DNA of 64,000 nt, taken from a virus. This document shows, one piece after another, positions 20,701 to 29,042 of the stretch (positions are counted from its first letter, which is position 1; every line of letters starts with the position of its first letter). The stretch lies in IMG/VR virus record IMGVR_UViG_3300032286_000272, positions 1-64,000 of that record; one strand, given 5' to 3'. The notes beneath the pieces are model-generated. The model did no database searches. It had not been told where the DNA came from and was given only the letters and a program-made list of their open reading frames with translations. Made by a program: the position numbers and the translations under genes.

Positions 20701-23700
20701 TTTTCTAATTTTGTGCCGTAAGAAATTTTACGACTAGTTTTATTAAAATTAATCGATGTCTGTACTGTGGCGCCGCCTTTTACTGGCAAGATAGGAATTA
20801 TCTGGAATAACGCATCATTGAACGTGTCTTCTGCTAAATGATCTACTTTTACTCTATAAAATTTATTTTCATATCTAACTACTGAACCAGACGAGTAAAA
20901 ATGATTTCCAAACGCTGCTTTTGCTGTGGTAGTATCAACTGCATCTAACCCAGTTGCTCCACCAGTTGTAGTTGGTGACCAATTTACATAATTTTCTGAT
21001 ACGCCGCCTACAGTGATTGACGGAGTTGTACTGTTCCTTATAGAATCATAAATTTCAAAATAAGGTTTATAAGTGTCGTACCCTTTGATAATATAACCGT
21101 CAGTTGCTCTCTGAACAATAATACCGCTAATATTAAGAGATTTAATTGGGTTACTAATATTCAAAATTAGTTGATAATCTTCTTGAGGTAAGATACTTCC
21201 TAAATTAGTACTGTCTGGTGATACTGCATCTATCAATAATTGAACTTTTTGTTTATTGATAAATCCACCAACTTTGTAGAATAAATTAAAATCAAGATTT
21301 TTTAAATCTGTTGTCAAAGAATCCAAGTATGTGGTCAGACGCTGTTTGCCTACTTCACTAATATAAACACTGTAGCCACTTGTCAATGTGTCATTGTATC
21401 CAAAGATTTCTACAGCTTTGAGATTTAAATATACTTTGTCAGTACCGTACACCCACTGTCCTGCTGAATTTTTAGATATGCGACTTGGGTCGTATAATAA
21501 ACTAGAATAGGTAGCAGGCTGAGTCAAAGCTAACATGCGTTGAACGGCGAAAGGCCAGTAACTGCTACGGCGCCATGCAGTTTCTCCTGCGCCTTGATCT
21601 CCAAAAATCCATGGTTGTCTACGATTATAACTTGTTATGTTTGAAATAAGATTTACAGACGGATTTAAAAGATTACCAAATTGGTCTACGGGAATAATAG
21701 AACTTAGTCCTGGGCGAGCATAATCTACATGTACACCCACACGATCACCTTGACGAATTCTGCCTTCTTCAAGATCGTTCCAAAGAAACACATTTCCTAG
21801 AGTGTAAGGTGCGGTTCCGTATTCGTCTTTCCACCAATTAGGTTCTTCGCTGAATCCTAACATTTCCCATGGTGCAGTGTGCGGTTTATCTGTACCGTAA
21901 AAATATTTGTAGATGCTCCTCCAATTACCTCTAACATTAATTCCTAAAGTAGAATTATATCCGTTAAGGTAATTATAGGTCCACGGATCTGATTCGTCAA
22001 AAGGAGAATTATTAGTATACTCTATTCCGTAGAAGCCAGCCCATTTTATAAAATCTTGTTGTAGAATTGTGTTTACTTCATCTAAATTGTAAAGATTAGT
22101 GGACTTAAACGCATTAGGTAAAACAGAATTAATATCTAGTATGTCAAAATTGTATTGACTCTTTATATTATTATAAATTCGTTTTTCTAATTCTAAAATT
22201 ATATTATCTCTATAATCGTCGTAAGCAATAGTAATACTGCCGTCATGGCCTTGTATAACAGCAGTCTCATTTAGATAGGTGTCATCTAGATAGATAGCAG
22301 GTGTGAATTTAGGATAAAGACCTAATTTAGTAGGTGTTGAAGGTACATACGAACCGGTAGTGTCAGTATAATCGTCAATAACTATTATGTCTCCCTTTGA
22401 TAAAGGAATTAAAAACTGAACTGCCGAGTCAACAGTAAATTCATAAGACTGGCCAAACAATAACTGTTCACCGTTTAGATAAACTAAAACAGCTCTATTG
22501 CTTAGTTGTGTTAGATTAAAGTCAGTAGTTATAGGATATACTGTATTCCTACTGTCAGTCACTGTCCATGTTCTTCTAATTTTATCTGCACCATATGGTA
22601 CCATATCAGAAATATGCCAAGGACTATTAACATCTTTATCTTTGTTAAGATCTTTAAGAACAACGTCAACTGCAATTGACGGATCTAATGCAATGTCAAT
22701 CTCAGTAATTTTCTTTAAGAATGCAACTTTAAATTGATTATACTGGTCGGCAGATTTTTCGATAGCATCGAGTAGACTGTGTTCTTTAATGCCAATAAAG
22801 AAATTTGCAAACGAAATAGGATTTACATTGGCAATTAATCGTGTTCCGTATGACGAAAGATTAGCCGCATCTCGAACAGCAGGATTGCTAAGACTATAGC
22901 TTTGATTGACCATAGATTTTAAATGGTCACTTAATTCCGAAAAACTTAGAGAATTGATATTTCCATTCAACGGATTATTAGTAAGGCTTAAAGGCGGCTC
23001 GTACCAACCATTTTCATTATCTTTGGCTGTAGTCCTAATTTTTAAAAGTATATCTGATCCTGCAGAAATTGGATCAAGAAATTCAACATATGATTTATAA
23101 TTTTCAGTAATTACATCAAACTGTGTGTTAGTTAGTCTAGCATTATTGACATATACTTCTAAATCAAAAGTAGCACCTACTGGATTTTCAATCGCATTAA
23201 TTTCAAATAAAGTAGTTTCTTCAGATACAGAACCAAATTGAAGAATAGGAATTTGATATTCTTTAGCAGGTTTCCAAACATTTCCAAAATAAGATTCGTA
23301 TGGGTCATTTACTTTAATAAATGTATTACTAGAGAGGACTGGAGAAACAACAGAATTTTCAATTACATTAAATGTGTCTGAAGAGAAATAATTTTTAAAT
23401 AACCAACTTCCGACTCCTGTTGCTGCATTTGATTTGTATTTGATACCAAAGTCTAATACTGCATCATAGATAGATCCTGTATCATACCCAAATATCTTAT
23501 TTCCTTTAAAACTACTATCATATAATGTTGTATTTGAATAGCTAGAGCCAATACTATCAAATAGATCAAATAAGGGAGCCTGATTTAATTTTGTATGTTG
23601 TTGTGCGTACTTCCAGCTGCTGCCATTGTACCACCAACTTGATCCTTGATACTCAGTTCCGTGATTTACAGTAATAGAGACTCCTTCAACAATCAAGTCC

Positions 23701-25199
23701 TCAATAGGAACTAATTGTAGTTTAGATTCAATAGCAAGTGTAATACGGTTAAAAATATTAACAAAGTTTACCTGATAAATTTTATTTCTTACATCTGCAT
23801 CTCTATCAGCATTAAAAATTACTCGTTGACCTTGTTCAAGTAACCTGCCGTCGACATAATATCCATAAGAATTTTCAACAGTGCTGAATACATCGGTTAT
23901 TACATTATCAAAAAGATCAACATTACTATATCCTATCGATCCAAAATTATATAATTTTAAATCTGGTTTAAATTCAATAATAGGACGCTGTGCTCTTTTA
24001 GACGCAGGATAAGCAGGAGTTTGTCCCGTTAATTCTGCGCTTACTTTAATAATATCTTTATGGAACCAACGATTATAACGTGTCCAAGGATTTAAGTCCT
24101 GACTTGCTTTGTTAATAGTTACATATTCTGGTATGATAGGAAGTATTTTAAAATTATCAAACGGATATAAATCAAACGGTTCTGCATCAAAATTATCATT
24201 ATACTCGGGGCTTAATTTTTCAGAAACTGTTAATAGACTAGCGTCAACAAGTCTAATTGCCGAACCTACCCCTTCTACAAAAAATTCTTTATTTCTATAA
24301 GTTTCTGGATAGACTTCTCCGCTAAACTGAATTCTCATTCCATTAGAAAGTTTGACTCCATTCCCAGACATATAGGAAACTTTGCCTATTACTTCTGCTT
24401 CTACGTCAATTGTAGAATTTTCAGTTGCACTCTTGACATTAATTTCTCCCACAAAATAAGGATTATCATCTGTAGTATAATAAAGAACTGAAGGAGTATT
24501 GTCATCAATAACAATAGTAACTGTTCCAGAAGAAATGCCGTTATTAATGACACCACCTATATACTGATCGCCTGTACCCAGGCTTGGAAAATTCTTTATA
24601 TAGAATTTATGATTAGAATTTATTACAAAAGAAACTTCACTAGTCCTGTAAAGAGTAATGAGTGGATCTTCAGTTAATCCGTCCGGAGTAAAGATCCAAC
24701 CTGTATCTGTTTCATTATCATTAACGGCATAGGTACTGTTAGATGCTGCCAATGTGCCGGTAATAGTAATAAGATTAGGTCCGGTAACTAACCAGTAGTA
24801 ATCTTGATAGTTAACAAATTTATCCCAGTCAATAAACGGATCAAAACTGTAGTGTTCTGTTCTAAACAGTCTATCTAGATTGTTGTTAATTCCGCCTTCT
24901 ACATTTATTTGATTAAGCAGATCGTCTATAGCAATAACGTCTTTTACCTCACCTGCTTCATTTTTTACCACTAAAGAGGGATTAAGTTGATAATCTCTTC
25001 GTAATTCAAGAACTTCGGGAATGTAATTATCAGTAGTGCTTACATACGTTGGTGTTAATTTAGATCCAATGAATCCGTCTAATCTTTCAATTTGGGGTGG
25101 TTCCATTAATTGATCAATAGTACTTGCTAAGAATTTAGAATTCTTGTCTGTTCTCAAGTACTCAGGTAATAAATCAACTGATTTTATTTTTTTTGCCAT
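11763..25199 (-). CDS. Giant baseplate-region structural protein (4478 residues) with an FG-GAP beta-propeller
   Basis: An uninterrupted 13.4-kb reading frame starting at ATG 25199, with GGAAG as ribosome site, 2 nt after gp6. The N-terminus (LLPEYLRTDKNSKFLASTID; PFIDWDKFVNYQDYYWL at 121-137) looks like a conserved wedge-binding domain. Residues ~2090-2545 hold seven FG-GAP-like units, for example LLAGAPGFYNSEGTGSVFVY and LLIGEPGTENTGTGRVW. GFGY/GSGY beta modules lie near 2940 and 3300-3360. The remainder is Thr/Ser/Asn-rich beta structure. Its place after gp6 is where T4 has gp7/gp8/gp10, so it probably forms the outer baseplate or adhesin. No enzyme motif was recognised. Confidence 0.8.
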   Translation of the reverse strand: MAKKIKSVDLLPEYLRTDKNSKFLASTIDQLMEPPQIERLDGFIGSKLTPTYVSTTDNYIPEVLELRRDYQLNPSLVVKNEAGEVKDVIAIDDLLNQINVEGGINNNLDRLFRTEHYSFDPFIDWDKFVNYQDYYWLVTGPNLITITGTLAASNSTYAVNDNETDTGWIFTPDGLTEDPLITLYRTSEVSFVINSNHKFYIKNFPSLGTGDQYIGGVINNGISSGTVTIVIDDNTPSVLYYTTDDNPYFVGEINVKSATENSTIDVEAEVIGKVSYMSGNGVKLSNGMRIQFSGEVYPETYRNKEFFVEGVGSAIRLVDASLLTVSEKLSPEYNDNFDAEPFDLYPFDNFKILPIIPEYVTINKASQDLNPWTRYNRWFHKDIIKVSAELTGQTPAYPASKRAQRPIIEFKPDLKLYNFGSIGYSNVDLFDNVITDVFSTVENSYGYYVDGRLLEQGQRVIFNADRDADVRNKIYQVNFVNIFNRITLAIESKLQLVPIEDLIVEGVSITVNHGTEYQGSSWWYNGSSWKYAQQHTKLNQAPLFDLFDSIGSSYSNTTLYDSSFKGNKIFGYDTGSIYDAVLDFGIKYKSNAATGVGSWLFKNYFSSDTFNVIENSVVSPVLSSNTFIKVNDPYESYFGNVWKPAKEYQIPILQFGSVSEETTLFEINAIENPVGATFDLEVYVNNARLTNTQFDVITENYKSYVEFLDPISAGSDILLKIRTTAKDNENGWYEPPLSLTNNPLNGNINSLSFSELSDHLKSMVNQSYSLSNPAVRDAANLSSYGTRLIANVNPISFANFFIGIKEHSLLDAIEKSADQYNQFKVAFLKKITEIDIALDPSIAVDVVLKDLNKDKDVNSPWHISDMVPYGADKIRRTWTVTDSRNTVYPITTDFNLTQLSNRAVLVYLNGEQLLFGQSYEFTVDSAVQFLIPLSKGDIIVIDDYTDTTGSYVPSTPTKLGLYPKFTPAIYLDDTYLNETAVIQGHDGSITIAYDDYRDNIILELEKRIYNNIKSQYNFDILDINSVLPNAFKSTNLYNLDEVNTILQQDFIKWAGFYGIEYTNNSPFDESDPWTYNYLNGYNSTLGINVRGNWRSIYKYFYGTDKPHTAPWEMLGFSEEPNWWKDEYGTAPYTLGNVFLWNDLEEGRIRQGDRVGVHVDYARPGLSSIIPVDQFGNLLNPSVNLISNITSYNRRQPWIFGDQGAGETAWRRSSYWPFAVQRMLALTQPATYSSLLYDPSRISKNSAGQWVYGTDKVYLNLKAVEIFGYNDTLTSGYSVYISEVGKQRLTTYLDSLTTDLKNLDFNLFYKVGGFINKQKVQLLIDAVSPDSTNLGSILPQEDYQLILNISNPIKSLNISGIIVQRATDGYIIKGYDTYKPYFEIYDSIRNSTTPSITVGGVSENYVNWSPTTTGGATGLDAVDTTTAKAAFGNHFYSSGSVVRYENKFYRVKVDHLAEDTFNDALFQIIPILPVKGGATVQTSINFNKTSRKISYGTKLENIQAVYDLIIGYGKWLSDQGFIFDHYDVELGESLDWDLSAKEFLYWSTQNWADNSIITLSPFATQLKYSYPTSVVDNLFDNYYSYSILNASGLTFPQSFLNVSRFDGVCKFEVTGSQDGIYFATINSVQKEHAIIFNNNTVFNDTIYNIETGYRQLRMKLSGFRTSGWDGDYYSPGFVYDDVKIKNWDKYVDYKYADVIKFSGRYYIAAKSIQGKQYFSTDDGWVLLNEKPVSGLLPNFDYKINQFEDFYSLDIDNFDSSQQKMAQHLVGYTPRVYLNSIFTNPIAQYKFYQGYIKEKGTKNAVNKIAKASIFNRQGEIDYTEEWAFRIGNYGSYSSFQELELPLVEGSFLENPQVITFVDSVPAASNDLINYIVPSNLSIKPTDYTSNNIFATTSTNVFEFNFAGYANTNDVTYQFYNDSFLLSYENNREFVEGDVFWIGFTDNGDWNVSRYDRIHDIGITGINIVIGTSLTFTTTDRHGLSVGDYVSITQLNDTINRIYQVENIPSLEQFTVATTLTSVVSVPETPSGALFKLSTARYDIFDNLPADSEMVRYPAGTKFWIDNDQAIDDNIWSVYEKIQNYNGTAVVTPASPTNQKLGHSLSKTTSSNILLAGAPGFYNSEGTGSVFVYTRSTNGIVSRRFKFNLNENQTAYYDDKSNSEFGFKVVLSPVEFSTSTHGLIFAGAPGLNNAKGTGLPGGVRYATVSGSASGLAQEGAVKISSIDPILFTDNTELVLLSPDPTSYYRFGQSISVGNSGTSLLIGEPGTENTGTGRVWSYNVDLTSSTFITTSSAYMLDTSDVPITVGSQFGYSISSSEVGLYAIGAPGTAGTGFVAIYDGIGDTVPQVITPETVNFPNWAEEGLDYGRFGHIVLLTDAGDKLFVSSPEHRNINNSFGAVLIYSRQENGTFDNINPQILSNPIPGQGMRFGVSLDYDAATETLVIGSVGRNNSVYVTFDNDDTTFDSNSTQFLDIVENYGTAYIYQKKSSGTRYVLAEELKPKVNTLSDIVETRFGFDVLVENNTIYVGAPGTSSTSKFYYFNKVDLAKNSLTAIQTYEDPIDVHVIEKAAIYDLYDQSIVEFLEVIDPAKGKIAGIAEQELKYRSNFDPAIYSTGTVLTVNDTTSNWLDERVGDLWWDLSTVKYVLYEQSSLLYRKNNWGKLFPGSSIDIYEWVGSVYLPSEWAALADTSEGLTEGISGQPRYANDSVYSVKPVYNSATNSFTDYYYYWVKNKVTVPNAKNRRISASQVSSIILDPTSYGLRYLSVIDNNALMLSNIEGLLVSDRMHLNIGYDNTKSDIPRHTEWLLLQENSTYSLPNALLEKKLLDSLIGHDSLGNLVPDPNLPARQKCGIEIRPRQSMFKNRTEALRNVVEFANQILLANPITGNYNFKNLNTQESYPDEYSGEWDQLVEDNEGLLLVNTLRLKQAKLSCTVYNGKIRAVVIDEPGFGYKTAPAVTILGNKGHSIIKTEIDLYGRIISCNIENAGIGYPDNQPPTLEVRPYSVIVIADNLYNGKWTLFEWNTMSSQWIRSQTQKYNTTLYWNYIDWASADYNQFIDYAYTVNEVYELMALTDITPGQYVKVKDGGDGRYIILEKTTSDVYGTFDTDYNLLYKEQGTIQISDDIWNIKNSNYGFDDIDTRYDQTLYDQTPDLELQYILQALKQDIFVNELKVNWNLLFFKSVRYALTEQKILDWAFKTSFINVTNYSGLLDQTPSYKLRNDTSFEEYLKEVKPYHTQLRSYTTNYKNLEESNTYTTDFDLPTDYNRNTGLYEVTNSMLSEYPWKSWSDNYLYGVGSISIGDPGETYLYNPEILIQPAPGDYGTGATAVAYISSGKISSIEIINSGSGYKLPPVVKAIGGGASKDAILYARLSNNKVRSNLIGIKFDRTSKSSSIGNVVTSDSFICDGSANEFILTWYAEPTKSNIQITLDGDLVLSTDYRVVQYQEQFKDYNKKYSKIVLTKEIPTAGKQLDISYNKNIELFNAVDRIVNYYTATSGMPGTLEQLMAGIEYPGVTLEGLPFDYSTKWGTTFTNYTSNYDKGVWADEVSYYKKVKVSSTASIGTATVIVTSTNGLAVGLIANVISSTETSFITTTTDVSISAINTITNAVTFSTLTSRTLVPGDIIEFWNYDTNSSLLDTAFDAGDLANTYSLGINPEDIIIDGDQFISSAVSYAPDEMVPGFVTESIGINVYTRNSGALSSKIVSNYIGIQTGTTTSAKLMMLPPNKDSIYVTFDGKVFQYSTTTEFTTSTEFTVDWATENLIIPPQTTSGPVGYTIMGIGSAGPNVEIGAIDTAAAVSVGTSTAEVIGLSSIGTIKSAYVTVNGEVISETTSTSVYGYRIESAGEYNNRVAARVYNLNTATTATIQAWFFGNSFKYYNEPIEQFITTTLSTNTYNLTFPPGIIEPAAANAIVEIKTNNGNKRLIPPIISYYKVTDPAQLSYVVDKYKSDVDTNIANRTIRVYKNGAELSYGADWTKPSTEDIVNITAGIINVGDVLAILMISIDNSVPDYDIQNNQITILNTGNIPPGSQLRIVTFNNHDNLQLRVERFPGKTHRKFKLSREIIDDNYLWVEVDGIPLINKFDYLMLDDNQTIQLRKEVPMSKISKVVVTTVDNSKPTDEVLGYRIFTDIFNRTHFKRLSKENTTILAEPLYSTGTQIVVEDATVLIPPITGKNIPGVVLINKERIEFYKINGNVLSQLRRGTLGTGSSDYLPIGTKVIDQSPEQTVPYEDRIYRQTQWTTSTTDTYIISTVTSTATNGLSTVISDGITLQYQPTATSLETISAKDQVIVTYGGRVLRKDDYVYHDFTVAYDSLEYQLLGTTSTVSLLPAGINIGDAYKVADTKQIWVYSGSIEKNAINGYVYKGLNYLEPEFTVNTSTKEITLNINGGVQQNIKLEIIKREATTSTVWNDVLGWNQTRTLMDSDTKPANFLQSRPAELPTQFYYTPVVPYFPPDYVIYLENGLALTTEFSNPLQGL

Positions 25200-25201
25200 T
25201 A

Positions 25202-28200
25202 TTAACTTCCGCTAGATGTAACAATTGTTGCTGTAGTGTTTAACTGTGATGCAGTGATTGCATTGATTACCTGTATGTCGTTTACGGTTGCGCCGCTTAT
25301 AAAAATCTCGTTACTTAAACAAGCTACTTCGTATAAACTTCCAAAATTGTTTATTTTTGGAACAACGACAAAGTTTGTAATGTAAGGACTAACTTCATTC
25401 ATGACATAGGTAACTAATTCACTAAAATAGAAAGATTGTCCAAATTCCCAATTTTCTAAAGCAAAGAAATTATTAATAGTCTCTAAGATTCTTGTTTTAA
25501 TTTCATTATCACTAATAGGTATTGCGTTGTTTTTAACAGCTTTAAAAGTAGCCTGTAAATTAATATCAGCTTTTGAGCCAAACAATATTTTATATTTTAC
25601 CGGCTGAAACACAATCTCGTCGCTTATTGTCTTGATGTTTTCAAGACCACTGGCATAGTTTTGTTCTAGACTTTGGCTCGTAGGAGTTAATGGTTCAGTT
25701 CCTATGCCAGTACTTAGCCATGTTCTAAAATCTAAATCATATCTGTTTGTTAACAAATATAGATCCATAATATTACTCTTACTAGGGTCAACTCGGCGTG
25801 TTTCTCCGCTGTTATGAATGTATTGGAATTTTACATTATTTCTGCCAAGGTATGCAGAATATTCTGGTTGATATGTCCATAGTGTCGACGTAGAATATTT
25901 CTTTACCACATTTTCAGAAGGATTAGAAAAATAATATAATTGATCGTTAATTGGAGAAGAGACAGAAGCCTGTGTAGAGGTTGTTATAATATCATCATTA
26001 GACAGCTGGGTTCGCAACCCGTTGGTCATTGTTTTAAAGAAAATATAGTTTGTGCCTGTTCCTACTATGTTTTCAAAAGTGTCAGGATCTTCAATTTGTC
26101 CTGCATTATTATAATCGTAAAAACTTACTTTGACTTTTTTAGGTTCTACATAACCGTCAGGTTCAATAATTGACGAATCAACTTGCCATAGATAATCTTT
26201 TCCTAAACTAACAACTGGAGAAACATTGCTTGCTGTATTAATAGATAATACTGTAATTTTATCTTTAATTACTGTATTAGTAGTGTAATCATAGTTGACA
26301 TTGTTGCTATCAATGTAAAACGCAGTCTGTTGCTCGCTTTCAAAGATATAATCAGTAATTCTATACCTGACTCGATATCCTTTACCGTTCCAATTAAAAC
26401 AAACTAGCCAGCTGGAATCTTGTTGAGTATTGGTTTTGTCGCCTTGCTTAAAAAGATCAAATGAGCCAAAAGAATTTAAGTTTGTGTCGAGTATAATTGA
26501 CCATTCTCTTGTTGTATTGTTAATAGTTAAACCAAAGTTACGCTGAGTCCGGCATAGATTTACTATTTCGTTTTCAAAAGCATACGAATATGCACTCTTA
26601 TATTTGGGGATAACTTCAATGGGTTGAGCAGTAGAAGCAATAAGTGTACTCAATACTATAGGACCTGTGCCGTCTGATAATGTGCCTTGGCCGCTGTTAG
26701 ATCCGTCGCTAACAACTTTTGTAACTGTAGCCCAAGTTATAGTATTGTCTTGATTCAAAAATTTAATCATCGAACCTACAGAAACATATTTTAAATTATT
26801 AGTTGTAAAAGATCCTACACTCTGTGGTGTTGACGGAGACGAGTCTGGCTGTGTCTCAAAATAACCAGAACACTGTCCAGACATCTTAGTAATCTGTTTC
26901 CATTGTAAATTTAAATCAACTAATGTAAATCTTTCAAAATTATCTAAGTAGAAAGATCTCATTGCTGTAGAACTAATAATAGGACCCAGGCGTTCATTAA
27001 CAACAGAATACACCTCATTACTGTTCGTAAATTCAAAATCAAAATATTCTTCGTAAGAATTTTTGTAGAGCATTCCGTCAGTCGCAAATATATTTGTTTG
27101 GCCGTATTTGCTGCTTACATCACTTAGGTCAAAATACTTGCTAAGACCACTAGTAACGCGGTTAATACTTTTTATTTTTAAAATATCATTGCTAAGAGAC
27201 AAAGGAGCAATATTATAATCTTCAGCAGTGACCATTCTGTTTTGCGTATAATAAACTTGAGGAGCCTTGCTTCGAATACTTGCATTACTTTCTGTGGCAG
27301 AACTATTAGAAACTGTATATTGTAAACTAAGAGTTAAAGAAAGCGTATGGCTCTGACCAATTTTATTAACATAAGGTATTTGAACAATAATGCCGTTCAT
27401 TTGTTCTGGTTTAATACTATATTCAGATCCGTTACTTTGACGATATAATAGTCTAAATTCTCCCTTAGGAAGATTACCAAATGCGCCGTCTGCAAAGTTT
27501 AAATCAATTTGATCGCTGTCTCTGCTGGTAACACTGTAGATGTTTCTTTCATTTTTACTTAGACTATTATAGATAATATTATTACCAGTAATAGCAGACA
27601 CTTTATTCCAAAGAGTTGAATAGTTAGCATTGCCGTCTAATTGCCATAACCAAACATCTGTATCGTTGATATTGCCTGTATTAACACCGATTATCTCATT
27701 AGGTACAGGATTAGTAACAGAAAAACTAGCCAGCCCTAAAGTTCCTTGACGAAAGTGAGTAAAGAAACCTGTGTTAGAACTTCCATATCCTTGATTGTCA
27801 TTTTTCCAAATTAAACTAAATGCATTTCCGGGGGAAGGAGGTTCTTCATATACAGTGCTAGATCCAGAAAATGTGCAGCTGGTTACTTCAAAATTCATGT
27901 TGGCGCCGTTGATATTTTTTAAAAAACTAAAAACAGGAACATCAGTATTAGAGCTGCTAATTCGATATTGTTCTGTAAAAATTCCATCAACTGTTCCACG
28001 ATCGTACGGCTTACCAAATACAAAACTTCCAGGCATTGCCGAGTTAATAACTGTGATAAATTGCTGGTACCAATCTGCATTGGTAGAATCATTCCAAGAT
28101 ATTGTGGTGTTGGCTAGGTTAATTCTATTTGCATCAACAACAGAATCTGTTGTAGAAATTCCAACTAATTTTAAAAATCCATTTGACGGTACGTTACGTT

Positions 28201-28522
28201 TAGGAACATAACTGATAAGCTGGGCCAAACGCAACACACTGTCTCTACGTTCAGCAGTTTCTAAGAAGTTTTCTCTTGCATTAAGATCAACTCGAAAACT
28301 TAAATTTTGTCCTAGGTAAGCAATAAGGTCGATAAGTGCAACATATTCACTACTGTCGATAAAATCGTTAAAATCTTCGGGATAGTTTTCACGAAGATAT
28401 TGAATCATCGTGCGGCGGAGTGTTTCAAAGTCGTAACTTTGGAAGTCTGCATTGCGGAAGCTCTGATATATCTTCTTCCAATCTTCTGCAACAAGTAGTT
28501 TAGTGTTTGTCGATGGGATCAT
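25202..28522 (-). CDS. gp6: Baseplate wedge protein gp6
   Basis: A 1106-residue protein, much longer than T4 gp6 (660). The N-terminus carries the gp6 signature: LRENYPEDFNDFIDSSEYVA, LIDLIAYLGQNLSFRVDLNA and ENFLETAERRDSVLRLAQLI. The C-terminal part (NEIKTRILETINNFFALENW, GQSFYFSELVTYVMNEVSPY) resembles the baseplate J-like domain. It forms the wedge ring around the hub. It sits between gp25 and the giant protein, all co-directional. ATG 28522 lacks a clear Shine-Dalgarno, and a late-promoter core lies 19 nt upstream. Confidence 0.92.
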   Translation of the reverse strand: MIPSTNTKLLVAEDWKKIYQSFRNADFQSYDFETLRRTMIQYLRENYPEDFNDFIDSSEYVALIDLIAYLGQNLSFRVDLNARENFLETAERRDSVLRLAQLISYVPKRNVPSNGFLKLVGISTTDSVVDANRINLANTTISWNDSTNADWYQQFITVINSAMPGSFVFGKPYDRGTVDGIFTEQYRISSSNTDVPVFSFLKNINGANMNFEVTSCTFSGSSTVYEEPPSPGNAFSLIWKNDNQGYGSSNTGFFTHFRQGTLGLASFSVTNPVPNEIIGVNTGNINDTDVWLWQLDGNANYSTLWNKVSAITGNNIIYNSLSKNERNIYSVTSRDSDQIDLNFADGAFGNLPKGEFRLLYRQSNGSEYSIKPEQMNGIIVQIPYVNKIGQSHTLSLTLSLQYTVSNSSATESNASIRSKAPQVYYTQNRMVTAEDYNIAPLSLSNDILKIKSINRVTSGLSKYFDLSDVSSKYGQTNIFATDGMLYKNSYEEYFDFEFTNSNEVYSVVNERLGPIISSTAMRSFYLDNFERFTLVDLNLQWKQITKMSGQCSGYFETQPDSSPSTPQSVGSFTTNNLKYVSVGSMIKFLNQDNTITWATVTKVVSDGSNSGQGTLSDGTGPIVLSTLIASTAQPIEVIPKYKSAYSYAFENEIVNLCRTQRNFGLTINNTTREWSIILDTNLNSFGSFDLFKQGDKTNTQQDSSWLVCFNWNGKGYRVRYRITDYIFESEQQTAFYIDSNNVNYDYTTNTVIKDKITVLSINTASNVSPVVSLGKDYLWQVDSSIIEPDGYVEPKKVKVSFYDYNNAGQIEDPDTFENIVGTGTNYIFFKTMTNGLRTQLSNDDIITTSTQASVSSPINDQLYYFSNPSENVVKKYSTSTLWTYQPEYSAYLGRNNVKFQYIHNSGETRRVDPSKSNIMDLYLLTNRYDLDFRTWLSTGIGTEPLTPTSQSLEQNYASGLENIKTISDEIVFQPVKYKILFGSKADINLQATFKAVKNNAIPISDNEIKTRILETINNFFALENWEFGQSFYFSELVTYVMNEVSPYITNFVVVPKINNFGSLYEVACLSNEIFISGATVNDIQVINAITASQLNTTATIVTSSGS

Positions 28523-28541
28523 AATTTTTAACTTTATACCA

Positions 28542-28549
28542 TATTTATT
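28542..28549 (-). promoter_or_regulatory. Late promoter core AATAAATA upstream of gp6
   Basis: Minus strand AATAAATATGG, in the 47-nt gap between gp25 and gp6. The core ends 19 nt before ATG 28522. The predicted leader is about 13 nt, A/T-rich, without Shine-Dalgarno. It gives gp6 and the giant protein an internal late start. Confidence 0.5.
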
Positions 28550-28569
28550 GTAAAAATAAAGTTGGTATT

Positions 28570-29010
28570 TTATTGTTGCACAACAAGGCCTATTGATTGA
28601 TCAAACTGCAAACGCATATTTGAGGTTTGATCTGTATTTTTTAACAAAAGTGTTAATTCTAAAAAATATCCAGTTTCGTATTCTGTGAGATCCATTTGTA
28701 TAGGTGTTACTCTAGGATCACTTGTACAAATAACTTGAATATCGTCCATAAATTGTTGTCGGGTAATTGGAGTAGCCGGTTCCATTATAAGGTCCCATAT
28801 TGCACTACCAAAAGTAGGATTCATTACTCGTTCACCTCTACGAGTTCGAAAACTGTTTATAATATCTTGTTTTACTAAATCAAAATCAAATAGTTTGGTA
28901 GCCGAGGTAGTATCATCAACAGAGCTAAATCCTTTGTAATACTGGGACTGTTTTACCAGTGCAGTGTTTACAGCACCCGTATCATTAATTTCAATGTTTT
29001 TGTATGGCAT
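28570..29010 (-). CDS. gp25: Baseplate wedge protein gp25
   Basis: A 146-residue protein, near T4 gp25 in size. It shows the gp25/lysozyme-like family hallmark RTRRGERVMNPTFGSAIWDL followed by LIMEPATPITRQQFMDDI, and a beta-rich C-terminus ending in MRLQFDQSIGLVVQQ. It joins the baseplate wedge near the sheath. A perfect TATAAATA core lies 4 nt before ATG 29010 and no Shine-Dalgarno is present. Confidence 0.93.
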   Translation of the reverse strand: MPYKNIEINDTGAVNTALVKQSQYYKGFSSVDDTTSATKLFDFDLVKQDIINSFRTRRGERVMNPTFGSAIWDLIMEPATPITRQQFMDDIQVICTSDPRVTPIQMDLTEYETGYFLELTLLLKNTDQTSNMRLQFDQSIGLVVQQ

Positions 29011-29014
29011 GGTA

Positions 29015-29022
29015 TATTTATA
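29015..29022 (-). promoter_or_regulatory. Late promoter core TATAAATA abutting gp25 ATG
   Basis: An exact T4 late consensus on the minus strand, followed by TACC and the ATG at 29010. The predicted transcript start coincides with the start codon. Confidence 0.65.
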
Positions 29023-29042
29023 GGTCTTTGATTTACAGATTA

